DNA from: Solanum dulcamara | Taxonomy: Eukaryota > Streptophyta > Magnoliopsida > Solanales > Solanaceae | Assembly: GCF_947179165.1 (NCBI RefSeq) | Contig: NC_077245.1 | Span: 39,425,286 to 39,489,285 of the forward strand | Direction: 5' to 3' | DNA length: 64,000 bases | Part shown: positions 49,111 to 59,235 of the stretch, piece by piece | Position numbering within the stretch: the first letter of the stretch is position 1 | Layout: each line of letters starts with the position of its first letter | Notes under the pieces: generated by a model | What the model was told of the DNA's origin: nothing | What the model saw: only the letters and a program-made list of their open reading frames with translations | Databases searched by the model: none | Position numbers and translations under genes: made by a program

Positions 49111-50090
49111 TGCTTGTGTTAGAGATGTTAGTAGGGAGGGACCTACTGTTGATTCAGTACCTATAGTCTGAGAGTTTGCAGATGTGTTTTCTATAGACCT
49201 GTTTGGGCTCCCAATACCATGATATCGACTTTGCCATTGATTTAGGGCAGGTTAATCATCCTATTTGCATCCCACCATATCGGATAGCCCCAACAGAGCT
49301 CAAGGTGCTCAGTGTTCAGCTTCAGGATCTCTTAGGTAAGGTATTCATTCAGCCAAGTGTATTGCCTTGGGGTGCAACAATTTTTTTTGTTAAGAAAAAG
49401 AATGGTACTATATGGATGTGTATTGATTATAAGTTGAACTAGGTGACAGTGAAGAACCGTTACCATATGCCTATGATTAATGTCTGTTTGACTAGCTTCA
49501 AGGTGCCATGGTATTTTCTAAGATTGATTTGAGTTCCGACTACCACCAGTTGAGGATTAGGGAAACGGACATTCCTATGACCACATTTAGGACACCTTAC
49601 TGCCACTATGAGTTCCTAGTGATATTCTTTGGGTTTACTAATGCCCTTGTTGCGTTCATGGACTTGATAAATTAAGTGTTCAGGCCGTACTTGGATTTTT
49701 CCCAATCTTTATCAATGATATTTTGGTATACTCGTGGAGCTGAGATGAGCATGAGCATCATTTGAGGGTGGTGTTCCAGAATTTGAGAGATCACCGGCTT
49801 TATTCTAAGTTCTTAAAATGCAAGGTTTGGCTTAAGTCTGTAGTATTCTTAGGGCACGTGGTGTCAAAATATGGAATTATGGTAGATCCGACGAGGATTG
49901 AGGCTATTTATGATTGGGCCAGGCCGACCTCGGTGACTGAAATTCATTGCTTCATTATATTGGTAGGGTACTACAGGTATTGTTTTGAGGGGTTTTCTAC
50001 CAGCGGCACCTCTTACTCACCTGACTTACTAAGATATCCCAATTATTTGGTTGGAGGACTGTGAGAGGAACTTTCTAAGGCTCAATGAGT
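49111..50090 (+). pseudogene. Element I reverse transcriptase, broken; catalytic Asp lost
   Basis: The blocks in order are: DIDFAIDLGQVNHPICIPPYR (about 49,225-49,285); ELKVLSVQLQDLLGKVFIQP and SVLPWGATIFFVKKKNGTIW to 49,442; [18 protein letters not shown] (about 49,550); then IFINDILVYS, where the family has FIDDILVYS (49,705-49,734). The change D to N falls in the metal-binding pair. LGHVVSKYGIMVDPTRIEAI and the connection region follow (49,762-49,990). Several frameshifts separate the blocks. Confidence 0.85.
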
Positions 50091-50560
50091 TTCTTACAAC
50101 CGCTCGTATATTGACTCTTTAAGTTGAGGGTAAGGGATCCACTATTAATTGTGATATATCCGGTGTTGGTTTGGGTTATTTACTGATGCATCAAGGTGGG
50201 ATTATTGCTTATACGTCAAGGCATCTTAAGATACATGCAGCAACTACCCCACTCATGACTTGGAGTTTGCGGCGTTAGTTTTTGAACTTAAGATTTGTAG
50301 GCACTACTTATGTTGAGTTTGATGCAAGATAAACAATTATAACAGGAGCCTTCGGTATATTATGAGTAAGAGGGATCTTAATTCGAGGCAGCACCTCTGT
50401 ATTGTGCTCCTGAAGGACTACGACCTCTCTATTCTCAAACATTCAGGCAGGGAAAACATAGTAGCAGGCGCCTTGAGTCAGAAGGCATTGAGTATGGGTA
50501 GTCTAGCCTTTCTTTATAGTGGGAAGTGACCTTTAGCTTGGGACATCCCGTCCTTAGCTA
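50091..50560 (+). pseudogene. Element I RNase H region, broken
   Basis: Readable blocks are GSTINCDISGVGLGYLLMHQGG (about 50,135-50,200), a YTSRHLK segment, TTHDLEFAALVFELKI (about 50,245-50,290), RHLCIVLLKDYDLSILKHSG (about 50,390-50,450) and LSQKALSMGSLAF (about 50,475-50,510). These are the standard Ty3/gypsy RNase H landmarks. Stops and small gaps interrupt all of them. Confidence 0.75.
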
Positions 50561-51524
50561 ACTGGATGATTCGACTTGATATGTCTGATTCACAGTGTGT
50601 GCTAGCCTATGTGAGAGCTCAGTCATATTTATTGGATCATATTTGCATCTATTAGTTTGAGGATGAGGATCTAGTTGTACTTTGAGACTGGGTTTTGGTA
50701 GATGACGCCGGCCTGGATATTTTAGATGTAGATAGGGTATTGAGGTTTTGTAATCGTCTCTATGTTTTGAGTGTTGGGCATTAAATTTAGTTGATCTTTA
50801 GCAAGGGCCATGATTCATGATATTCTATCTATGTGGGCACCGCTAAGATGTATGGTGATTTGAGGTAGAACTACTGGTGGAATGGCATGAGGAAAGAAAT
50901 TGCAGACTATGTGTCATATTATTTAAGTTGTCAGCAGGTTAAGGTCGGACAATTTAGGCCTGGTGGTGAGCTTCAGAGATTACCCATTTCCGAGTAAAAG
51001 TGGAGAGGATAACCATGGACTTCATTGTGGGGTTTCCCCGCAGTTCCAGAGTATTCTTCTTTGTATCACCCATGAAGGGCGTGATGAGATTTGGAAGGCG
51101 AGGTAAGCTTATTCTCAGGTATATTGTCCCTTTTAAGATATTGAGGATGGCGGGTGAGGTTGCATATGAGTTATCCTTGAGTTATCCTTGGCTCTGTCCT
51201 TGTTAGCCATTCATCCAGTCTTTCATGTTTCGATGCTACACCGATATGTTCTAGACAATTCCCATGTGCTTCAATATAACGCAGTTAACTTCGATGATTG
51301 TCAGATCTATAATGAGGAGCTAGTTATTATTTTGACTAGATATGTCAAGTAGTTGTGATCTAGAGTCATTCCTGTAGTTAAGGTCTGCTGGAGTCATCGT
51401 CCAGTTAAGGAGGCCACTGGGAGACCAAGTAGGAGATACGGGCATAGTTTCCCAACTTATTTGTGCCTTCAAGTACTTTTTGACTGTTACTTTCATGGAT
51501 GAAAGTTCTTTTAGTAGTGGATGT
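50561..51524 (+). pseudogene. Element I integrase with core deleted, plus chromodomain remnant
   Basis: The zinc-binding end is present: TAKMYGDLR-stop-NYWWNGMRKEIADYVSYYLSCQQVKVG (about 50,840-50,945). TMDFIVGFPRSSR (51,011-51,049) is joined almost directly to VSPMKGVMRFGRRGKL (51,064-51,111), so most of the catalytic DDE core is missing. HPVFHVSMLHRYVLD follows near 51,210. A chromodomain relic (YNEELVII..., then VKVCWSHRPVKEATG near 51,380-51,420) closes the ORF. The LTR begins at 51,525. Confidence 0.8.
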
Positions 51525-51999
51525 TGTAATGACCCTTCAAGTCATTTTAGAAATAAATATTCATTTCATTGTTTAGAGCATTCCTGTAGTGACCCCAAGT
51601 CATTTATGACTTGTTGGCACTGACTGTTGGGTCACCTGGTCATTTGTTTGGGTGTTAGGCCCGTTTCCCTATTTTGGAGCTTTAATAACTTAAAAAGTTG
51701 ACTTCGGTCATAACTTCAGATAATCGACCTAAGAATGGAATTCTAAATGTTCCATCAACTCAGTAATGACAAATTGGGCTAGTAGCATGGTCGACACAAG
51801 TATCGAGGTAATCGATACGAGTGTAGGGCTATTTATCGCTGTTGCTTTTGAAATTTGGCCTATGGTTGACTTTTGTGAACATTCTTTGAATACAAACTCA
51901 GATGAAAATTCTTATAGCACGGTTAGTTTTAGAATGTTGAGTTTTGTTTAGAATGACCCTTCATTTGCTTCTCGTGGCTTTTGGTCTAATCATGGGGCC
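51525..51999 (+). repeat. 3' LTR of element I, truncated
   Basis: It starts TGTAATGACCCTTCAAGTC after the internal region and aligns with 44,258-44,730 of the 5' LTR. It stops near 52,000, where minus-strand integrase sequence of element D begins. The ORF 51,766-51,951 is a chance frame. Confidence 0.8.
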
Positions 52000-52463
52000 A
52001 GATGCCCTTATCATATCCTCAAAGGTTTGAATTGTTCTTTCGGCTTGTCCATTGGTTTAAGGATGGAAAGCGGTACGTAGCTTGACTTTAGTGCCAACAC
52101 CTTTCTGAAATGACCTTCAAAAATGTGAACTAAATTGAGTACTTCTATCCGATATAATCGACAAAGGAACACCATGAAGTTTCACAAGTTCACATCTTCC
52201 CACTTCCATGTAGGAATTTTGATTTCTTGAGCAACACCTCCCGGCCTTTGATGCTCAACATTCACTTGTTGACAATTAGGACACTTAGCCATGAACTCCG
52301 CTATGTCCTCTTCATTCCATTCGACCAATACACCTTAGGGTCCTCTACCTCTATAGGAAATTCTATCCCAAGAGTACTACCCCTTACTACCATATTCAAC
52401 AAACCTCGAGACCAAAAAAAGAAACACCCAATATATCATACATTTACTCCATTTTTAGTTCTA
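52000..52463 (-). pseudogene. Element D integrase fragment
   Basis: Read on the minus strand: a decayed spacer (52,463-52,345), then YWSNGMKR (about 52,325), then AEFMAKCPNCQQVNVEHQR and PGGVAQEIKIPTWKWEDVN (about 52,300-52,190). After a deletion of most of the core comes GTKVKLRTAFHP-stop-TNGQAERTIQTFEDM (about 52,105-52,010). CPNC is the second half of the HHCC zinc site. The spacer also occurs in element E (about 18,180-18,310), so E and D are close relatives. The rest of integrase and the 3' LTR are missing at the contact with element I. Confidence 0.82.
52456..52463. repeat. Target-site duplication, left copy, of the poly(A) retroposon
   Basis: TAGTTCTA is repeated at 54,725-54,732. Uninterrupted element E (18,298-18,305) has CCTAGTTCTATAAC, which shows the empty-site sequence. 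Confidence 0.88.
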
Positions 52464-52477
52464 ACTCAAACTTCAAC

Positions 52478-54034
52478 ATGGTTTTGTCTATGCATAGCTA
52501 TAAATACCTTGAAGATCTCACAGTTAGAACTCCTGGCAAAATGAAAATCTCCCTTCCTTATTACTATCTTTATTATTTTTTTAGAATAACCAGTCTAACC
52601 TTAGAGGTAAGGAGTAGAATAGTTTGTATTTTGTCTTCTCTTCCTTCTTGGCTTAACAGGTATAGGAATTCAAATGTTAGCAGACTTTGCATAAGCCACA
52701 TTACAGAAGCAGCAATGACTCCAATTGATAAACAACAGCAGCATTCTAACAGCAGCACCAGAAACCAAAAGCAACCATCAGTACTTAAAAAATACATCAG
52801 GCATCACCAAAATGCCTCCATATTGTGCAGGATTACTGCAAATACAATTCCTGAAGATCCCATGGAGTTTCAACTCAAACGGATAATTGGAGACGTTAGT
52901 CGAGCGACCTTGAAAAAGTTATCAGACTTAAGTTCCCAAATGGAGCATTTCACAACTTGGAGCCTCCAGCCTGTCCAAATGACCTCCAAATGTTGCAAGA
53001 ATATAGAAAATATAGTATTTTCAAATCCCAAGAAGTTTCACCTCCAACGGATAATTGGAGACGTTAGTCGAGCGACCTTGAAAAAGTTAGTCGACTTAAG
53101 TCTCCAACTGATGCACTTCACAACTTGGAGTTTCCATCTTGTCCAAAAGACCCCTAAATGTTGCAAGAATACAGCAAATATAGTAGTTGCAAAGCCCAAG
53201 AAGTTTCACCTCAATCGGATAATTGGAGACGTTAGTCGAGCGGCCTTGAAAAAGTTAGCCGATTTAAAGCTAACAAGCTCCAAAGCACTCTTTGAGGTCT
53301 TTTCCTTTCTTTGCTTTGTGTTTGTTTGTATGTGCAGGTGCTCTAAGGAACTGATCATGAGGAAAGGTCTCCTCCTGAAGGTAACTTGCAAAAACAAACA
53401 ATTGAGCACTTCTACTATGGAGGCACCAGGAAGCTGGCTACAGGTTTGCAGCAACCTATACTTCTCCCACATTCATTTGGTTCTTTGGCTACTTGTTTGT
53501 GCAGGTACACAGAGATCCAAACAAAGGGAGACAAATGCTAGAGATGCAGGAGAATCACCAGCCTTCACCAACAATCCAACCATGCCAGATTCCATCCTTT
53601 ATTACCTGCATCAACACCATTACATCCAAGCTACTTGGAACTCCTTGTTTGTTTATTTATTGGTGTGCAGACACATAATACAGCAGCAATGGAACCTTCC
53701 AAAATGCAAGGCTCCATCAGTTAAACACTCAAGCCAAGGCTACTTCTCCTACAGGTTGCAACATACAACAGCAAAAGCATGGTGCAATAGGTACAACTGC
53801 TTCAACAACAATAACAACATGAGGAGCTACAGCCACAGCAATTGGTCCATCCACAGCAATCCAGTTCTGTTTGTGGATCTTTGTTTTTGGTCTTGTTGGC
53901 TTGGTTTTATGCATTTGCAAGTAGCTGGAGATACACTAAATCAAGCAGCCTCAATACACAACACCTCCAGCAACATGCAGCATCGAAGAAGCTTGCAGAA
54001 CTGTAGTATGAATCAGCTGAATTGCACCTCTTAA
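52478..54034 (+). CDS. 518-codon ORF of unknown function inside the retroposon
   Basis: This is the longest open frame in the window. Starting at ATG 52,478, residues about 125-265 form a tandem repeat with a 56-residue period. Each unit contains RIIGDVSRA-LKKL and then an HFTTWS block, and the first two units end with SKCCKN or PKCCKN. A cysteine-rich hydrophobic segment (FLCFVFVCMCRC, near residue 282) and another near the C-terminus look membrane-like. The C-terminal half is rich in Q, N, H and S. I recognise no family. The hydrophobic parts coincide with pyrimidine-rich acceptor-like tracts, so the frame may be only partly coding, or not coding at all. The start codon is arbitrary. Confidence 0.35.
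   Translation: MVLSMHSYKYLEDLTVRTPGKMKISLPYYYLYYFFRITSLTLEVRSRIVCILSSLPSWLNRYRNSNVSRLCISHITEAAMTPIDKQQQHSNSSTRNQKQPSVLKKYIRHHQNASILCRITANTIPEDPMEFQLKRIIGDVSRATLKKLSDLSSQMEHFTTWSLQPVQMTSKCCKNIENIVFSNPKKFHLQRIIGDVSRATLKKLVDLSLQLMHFTTWSFHLVQKTPKCCKNTANIVVAKPKKFHLNRIIGDVSRAALKKLADLKLTSSKALFEVFSFLCFVFVCMCRCSKELIMRKGLLLKVTCKNKQLSTSTMEAPGSWLQVCSNLYFSHIHLVLWLLVCAGTQRSKQRETNARDAGESPAFTNNPTMPDSILYYLHQHHYIQATWNSLFVYLLVCRHIIQQQWNLPKCKAPSVKHSSQGYFSYRLQHTTAKAWCNRYNCFNNNNNMRSYSHSNWSIHSNPVLFVDLCFWSCWLGFMHLQVAGDTLNQAASIHNTSSNMQHRRSLQNCSMNQLNCTS
52857..53280 (+). repeat. 168-bp tandem repeat, about 2.5 units, in frame with the ORF
   Basis: The anchor GGATAATTGGAGACGTTAGT occurs at 52,881, 53,049 and 53,217, exactly 168 bp apart. 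168 is divisible by three, so the reading frame is kept. Units 1 and 2 are nearly complete; unit 3 ends after about 70 bp near 53,280. Differences between units are mostly single substitutions. Confidence 0.92.
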
Positions 54035-54724
54035 TGTGCATTTCTACTGCAGGATACTACAGCTTAGAAAGGCAACAGGTAGTTGAAGCCTCCTTTAAAC
54101 CTCCTACAAGATTGCAGCTGGATCTCCAATCCACAACATCTCCAAACCTGCTGACTAATACATCTCCAAAGCGGCTGACTGATACACTTCTTTCCATCTT
54201 TCATCCTCCATAGCTGCTATAATCATGATATTGAAGTTGATGCATCTCTCCATTTGGACTTACTTGGTATGACAAGACTAAAAAGGGCAAGATGAATAGA
54301 ACTTTCTCATTCCATGCGAGATAGAAGTTTCGTATACTTGTTCTGCTTCAATTTAGCTATGTGATTCGTCGCGTAGTTGAATAAGACTAGTGTAGGTTAC
54401 TTTCTTGTTTTTCTCATGGAAGGGGAGAGTCTCCCTCATTTATGCTTACTTAGTCAACTTGTACCGGGAGGAGTCCTCCCATAGGTTTAATGCTTTCTAG
54501 TTTTAGTTAGCCTTTTTTGTAACGGGAATGAGTTAGCCGACCTTAGTAGGTTAGCCGACTTATGAAACAACATAGGATCGGAGGTAAGGTTTATGTCCCC
54601 CTCTATGTATTTTTACTTTATTTTATTTATGTTAAGGCTTGGGGGTGTTGCTCAACCCCTGACTGTGCACGAGAGGTGGGAGCCTCGTGTAGGGTCTGTT
54701 CCCCCCCCCCAAAAAAAAAAAAAA

Positions 54725-55760
54725 TAGTTCTATAACCACTCTAATACAATCACTTAAAACCCTTAACAAGAAGTCATCAATAGCCTACTACAATCACTCA
54801 CATAGAACCCTTAAACAAACTTTTTGTAGAATAAGCTTAGCCCAAAAAGCTTCTAATATCCGAAGGAGATAATGGTCTAGTTCAATTCTTAATCGCCTTC
54901 ATTTTTTTTGGATCTACTTTAATCCCATCACCGGACACCACATGGTCAAGCAATAAAACCTTCCTCAGCCAAAATTTGCACTTACTAAATTTAGCAAATA
55001 ATTGCTTTTGTCTCAATATTTGCAATACAATCCTCAAGTGACCTATATGATCTTCCTCATTTCGAGAATAATTCAAGATATCATCAATGAACACAACTAC
55101 AAACATGTCCAGATATGGCTTGAAAATATGATTCATCAAATTCATGAATATAATAGAAGTATTAGTCAAATCAAATGACATTACTACAAATTCAAAATGA
55201 CCATACCTTGTCCAAAAAGCTATTTTGGGAATATCACACTCCCTTACCCTTAATTGATGATAACCAAAATGGAGGTCAATCTTAGAAAAGTAGCTTGCTT
55301 ATTGTAATTGATCAAACAAGTCATCTATCCTTGTAATTGGATATTTGTTATTTATGGTGAACTTATTCAATTACCGGTAGTCTATACACATTCGGAGTGA
55401 CCCATCTTTCTTCCTAACAAATAACATGGGAGCACCCCATGGTGAACTACTCGGTCTTATAAAACCCTTATCTAACAAATCCTTCAATTGTTCTTTCAAC
55501 TCCTTAAGTTCCTCCGAAACCATACGGTAAGGAGGAATAGAAATAGGTTGGGTATTGGGAAGAAGATCTATGCCAAAGTCAATTTCTCTCTCGGAAGGAA
55601 CACCGGGAAAATCATCGAGAAACACATCGAAGAACTTATTAACTATAGGGAGCGACTCAAGAGTAGGAGTTTTAGAATCGATGTCCCTAACTCACACTAT
55701 ATGATAAATATGCCCTTTGGAAATGGTGGTCTTCTTGGTGCCATCTTTCTTAAAATCACA
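54725..55760 (-). pseudogene. Element D reverse transcriptase and fused gag start
   Basis: Leftward from 55,700 come [20 protein letters not shown], then [21 protein letters not shown] and [20 protein letters not shown] to a stop at about 55,371. RIDDLFDQLQ-stop and [17 protein letters not shown] (about 55,330-55,255) follow. Then come [35 protein letters not shown] (catalytic FIDD kept) and [20 protein letters not shown] to about 54,880, and SPSDIRSFLG. At 55,720-55,760 this RT lies next to a gag start with the VVFLVPSFLKSQ antisense signature, as at 29,960. Most of gag and protease is therefore deleted. RNase H is missing too. Confidence 0.85.
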
Positions 55761-55946
55761 AACAAAGACCATTAGGGAAAATAAGTCTTATAGTAAATTC
55801 TATAGTATGACATGGATCATGAAAGAAGTGAGAATTCCTAAAATGCCTCATAGCCTCCTACTCATAAGTGTAGCGCGCTTCACACCCATGAAAAAGACTC
55901 TACTTGACGCGGCATGTTGGACACTCTTGGACACTTGAAAAAGCTT

Positions 55947-55964
55947 GTGCTCTGATACCAAGTT
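55947..55964 (-). other. Primer-binding site of element D
   Basis: On the minus strand CTTGGTATCAGAGCACA follows the LTR end GGGTCATGACA. TGGTATCAGAGC is the exact initiator tRNA-Met type site of plant Ty3/gypsy elements. It is the best preserved such site in the window. Confidence 0.92.
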
Positions 55965-58263
55965 TGTCATGACCCGAACCAGGCCCTAGTCGTAACATAG
56001 CGATTGAAACCCCAAAGGGCTCCAACCAATCCTCTTGTAAATATCCTAAGCATACATAAGGTAAATAAAACGCGGAAACATCAAAAGAGAGTCTAAACTA
56101 TGAATAGAAATTTAAGAACGTCATATGACAACATAAACTTGAAACATTTGTCCAACTAGATAACTCTACTTATGAATATGGGTGGAGGCTAAGACATGTC
56201 CCTTGCTTACCCTCAATATGAAACATAGTAATAATCTTTGAAAATAATAACTAACTTGATACCTAGTCCCCAATAAATGAGGACTCACCACAAACACCAC
56301 TAGATAGAAAAGCTTAACTAGCCACGTAGATGAGTATGATCTTCAACCTCAGCCCCTACATTATGAGAAAATATAGGTAAAATTTATGCATTAGTATTTA
56401 GGAATGTACTATGTATGAGGGCGTGACCTGCATTATAAATCATGGAATTCAATGGTCAAGTAAATCACATGATAAGATGAGATAAGTAAAGTCATGAAAA
56501 AATCATACTGACCAAAGCATTTAAAAATCATAATTTAAAATCATAGCATACATAAGAGACCATACATATGTGGGATAGGAACCATAACTGACAATAAGAT
56601 CATGCGAGCTATAACATGGAATCCTGTTGTCTCCCCATACAATGAAGAAAAAAGGGAATCTACTTGACAAGATAGTCTCTACCACGCTAGGCGGGTCATA
56701 CATACACTATATGTGGATCCAATAGCTAGGCCATGAAGGGAACCTACTGTGGCACGTAGTTTATGGGACATGAAGCTGCTACTAAGGCTTTTAGTAGGCC
56801 CCCCACCTCAAGTCCACTTGGTGCTAAGTCAAATACCATGAAATAAGTGCATAGCATATATATCATAATTACATATATCATAGTCATGATCATAGGTCTG
56901 AAATCATAGAGTGTCTCATTTTCATAACATACTTGTAATGTGAGAGAATTGTCCTTTCATTATTACAATCATAGTTGCATAATTCATATCGTTATGCCTT
57001 AGGTCACCACATAGGGGACTAAGTCACCTTTTAGGCAAGGGTCACCACATTGGGCCCTAAATCACCTTATAGGCCTTAGGTCACCACATAGGGCCCGAAG
57101 TCTCCTTACTTCATAACTTGCATGAAATTCATACCTTGAATTACAGTAGAACTCAATTGCATAATCAATTGACTTTGACAATCATGTAATTGACTTGAAA
57201 ACATACATTATCATAAACTTTTTATTAGCCCATACATAATTCAAATAGACAATATCCCATGGAAGTATAATTCAAAATACTAATAATTTACATCATGAAT
57301 CATAGAGATCAAAATAGGAGAATTAATGGGAAAACTCTTTAATTCAATGCAATAACCATCAATTTATATCAAAATAGACTCATGATCATACTCTGAATCA
57401 TAATTCATGCAATAGGAATAGAGATCATAAAACACATAAAATATCATACTTTAATTTGATAGAAAAACTTAAAAAATTGATTGGTCTTCATGGATGAAAG
57501 TATCCACGAATCAACACTCATATACCTTAAGTGAGAATACCAAATAATTTGGAAGAAATTGAGAGTTTTGATGGAGAGCTTGAGTGAATTTACTTAAAGT
57601 CTTTAATGGAGCCCTTGGGAGTCTTTTGTAGAGAGAGAAATATTTGAGTAGGTGAATTATAGAAAAATGAATAAAATTAAAGGTTTCAATCAATTTAGAG
57701 AGTTGAATTAGGTCCTAAATATATGTAGGTTTATTAACTATCAATTAAGGAAATTTCTAAGGTACCTTTCATCAAATAAAATCTGAAAAATGGACCCAGA
57801 ACCCGGTTGGTGCTATAGTGGCATGCCGCGCCAAAGTCTAAACTACTGCAGCTAGTTTCGGGTGCTCTACTGGCGCGCCGCACCAAGACCATAAATTGCT
57901 GCAATGGTAGTCTTTGGTAAAAGGAGCATAACTTTTGACTCCGGACTCGAAATGAGAAAAACTTGGTGGCATTGGAAAGAAGACTCAAAAACCTCATGGA
58001 ACACCTAATTTCTTATATAATAGGAGATATAGGCATTTAAAGTTAACCTTATTTTGGACTCATACTATAACTTAGCAGATGGAAATTCTTTGGATTTCGC
58101 TTGGTGTTAGAGATCCCTTATGACCCTAAAACACATCTACTATACTTCAAATACTTAAGAATTGATCCTAACTCATATGTAAAATTAGAATTCAATGAGT
58201 TCAAGCCTATACGCCTTTGAAGAATGGTTTGGATCTTGGTATAGAAATTTTAAAGGTGTTACA
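55965..58263 (-). repeat. 5' LTR of element D (family 2, about 2.3 kb)
   Basis: It runs from TGTCATGACCCGAACC to AAGGTGTTACA (inverted TGTAACACC) and aligns with LTR E along its length. A CACC-ATAGGGCC/AAGTCACC block is repeated four times at 57,000-57,095. D interrupts the family-3 element G, whose gag continues at 58,264. The matching left part of G is not found at 52,000, so D's other side was deleted. Confidence 0.9.
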
Positions 58264-58860
58264 CGAGGCCCAAGGGGGCAGCAACAAGAGAGCTTGGTAG
58301 GAGGATACCCAAGGTAGGCACCGCTTTAGACCCAGGAAGTCATATGACAGATCTCGCAAGAGATTCCAATCGAGCCAATCCAGCCGCCTTTTGTAGGACT
58401 TACTTCATACTTTAGAGGGTGTACAGCACAGGTAGGGTGGCTCTAGTAATAGTACAAATCAGGGCCGAGGTTATTTTCAGACAGGTTCTTCCGACCGAGG
58501 TGGCCTACCTCCAGCTCCACGATGACAACCATATGGGTGCTTTGAGTAAAAAGAGCTAGATCATTGGTCCCGTGAGTACCCTCTCTATCAGTCAACCAGC
58601 CACAAGCAACTATACCTATGCCAGAAGAAGCCTCTACAGTTAGAGGTAGGGGACAGGGATAAGATCGTAGGGGTGGTCATCAAGGTGTACAAAGAGGTCC
58701 TAGAGGAGGCAAGTCATGAGGCAGAGTTGATGCATAGGGTAAAGGAGCCCAAGCCCACTTTTTTGCAGCTCCAACTGGGGTAAAGGCTGAGTCCTTGGAT
58801 GATGTGATCATGTGTATTTTTTTATTATGTCATCAACCTATATCCTCTTTATTTGATCTA
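58264..58860 (+). pseudogene. Element G gag C-terminal part
   Basis: It opens at the position homologous to 48,200 of element I (GGGCAGCAACAAGAGAG). It includes a longer serine/glycine-rich linker than I has. A knuckle-like CFE-stop-KELDHWSREYP follows (about 58,537-58,583), in which the second cysteine is lost. Next is a KKPLQLEVGDRDKI-like basic tail. Stops and frameshifts are frequent. The gag N-terminus and 5' LTR are absent because element D's LTR abuts here. Confidence 0.7.
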
Positions 58861-59235
58861 GGCTTCACCTATTATTATATATTTATAGATTGTTCCCTCG
58901 ACTAAGTATGAGCTTAGAGCCCTTAATTAAGTCATTGCATGTTTTTACCATGGTAGGTGATTCATTAGTAGTGGATAAGGTCTTTAGATCCCGTGTGGAG
59001 ATTATTCAGGGGAGAGACACTATGGTTGACCTCATGTTTCTTGACATGGTGGATTTTGACTTAATTTTAGGCATGTACTGGTTATCCACTCATTTTACAA
59101 TCTTGGATTGCCATGCCAAGAACATTACCTTAGCCATACCTGGTATTCCGCCAATGGTGTGGAAAGGCTCTTGTGGTCACACGCTGGTTGGGGTGATTTC
59201 TTTTTATTTTTCTTGAAGGTTAGTCTAATAGATGT
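58861..59235 (+). pseudogene. Element G protease
   Basis: After the DLGFTYYYIF active-site region (the family's DPG reads DLG), an open frame at 58,890-59,216 contains VVDKVFRSRVEIIQGRDTMV, VDFDLILGMYWLS and HAKNITLAIPGIPPMVWKG. These are conserved second-half landmarks of chromovirus protease. The changed catalytic triad and the split frame make activity unlikely. Confidence 0.75.

Larger units (their letters stand above)
52464..54724 (+). mobile_element. Poly(A)-tailed retroposon of unknown family
   Basis: This is a 2.26-kb insertion in element D flanked by an 8-bp direct repeat and ending CCCCCCCCCC followed by a run of 14 As. That signature indicates target-primed insertion of an RNA copy. 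It has no RT, endonuclease, LTR or tRNA-like head that I recognise. The 5' two thirds carry a 518-codon ORF with in-frame tandem repeats. The 3' third is noncoding and has GCACGAG / CTCGTGT, a possible hairpin near the tail (about 54,668-54,693). Several TGTGCAG|G-type acceptor-like sites lie inside. It may be a retroposed long RNA or a non-autonomous LINE/SINE-like family that uses L1 enzymes. Confidence 0.8.

Noticed and set aside
52464..54724. Helitron, because of the hairpin near the 3' end
   Set aside because: It ends in a poly(A) run with an 8-bp target duplication, and has no CTRR end. Helitrons do not make target duplications.
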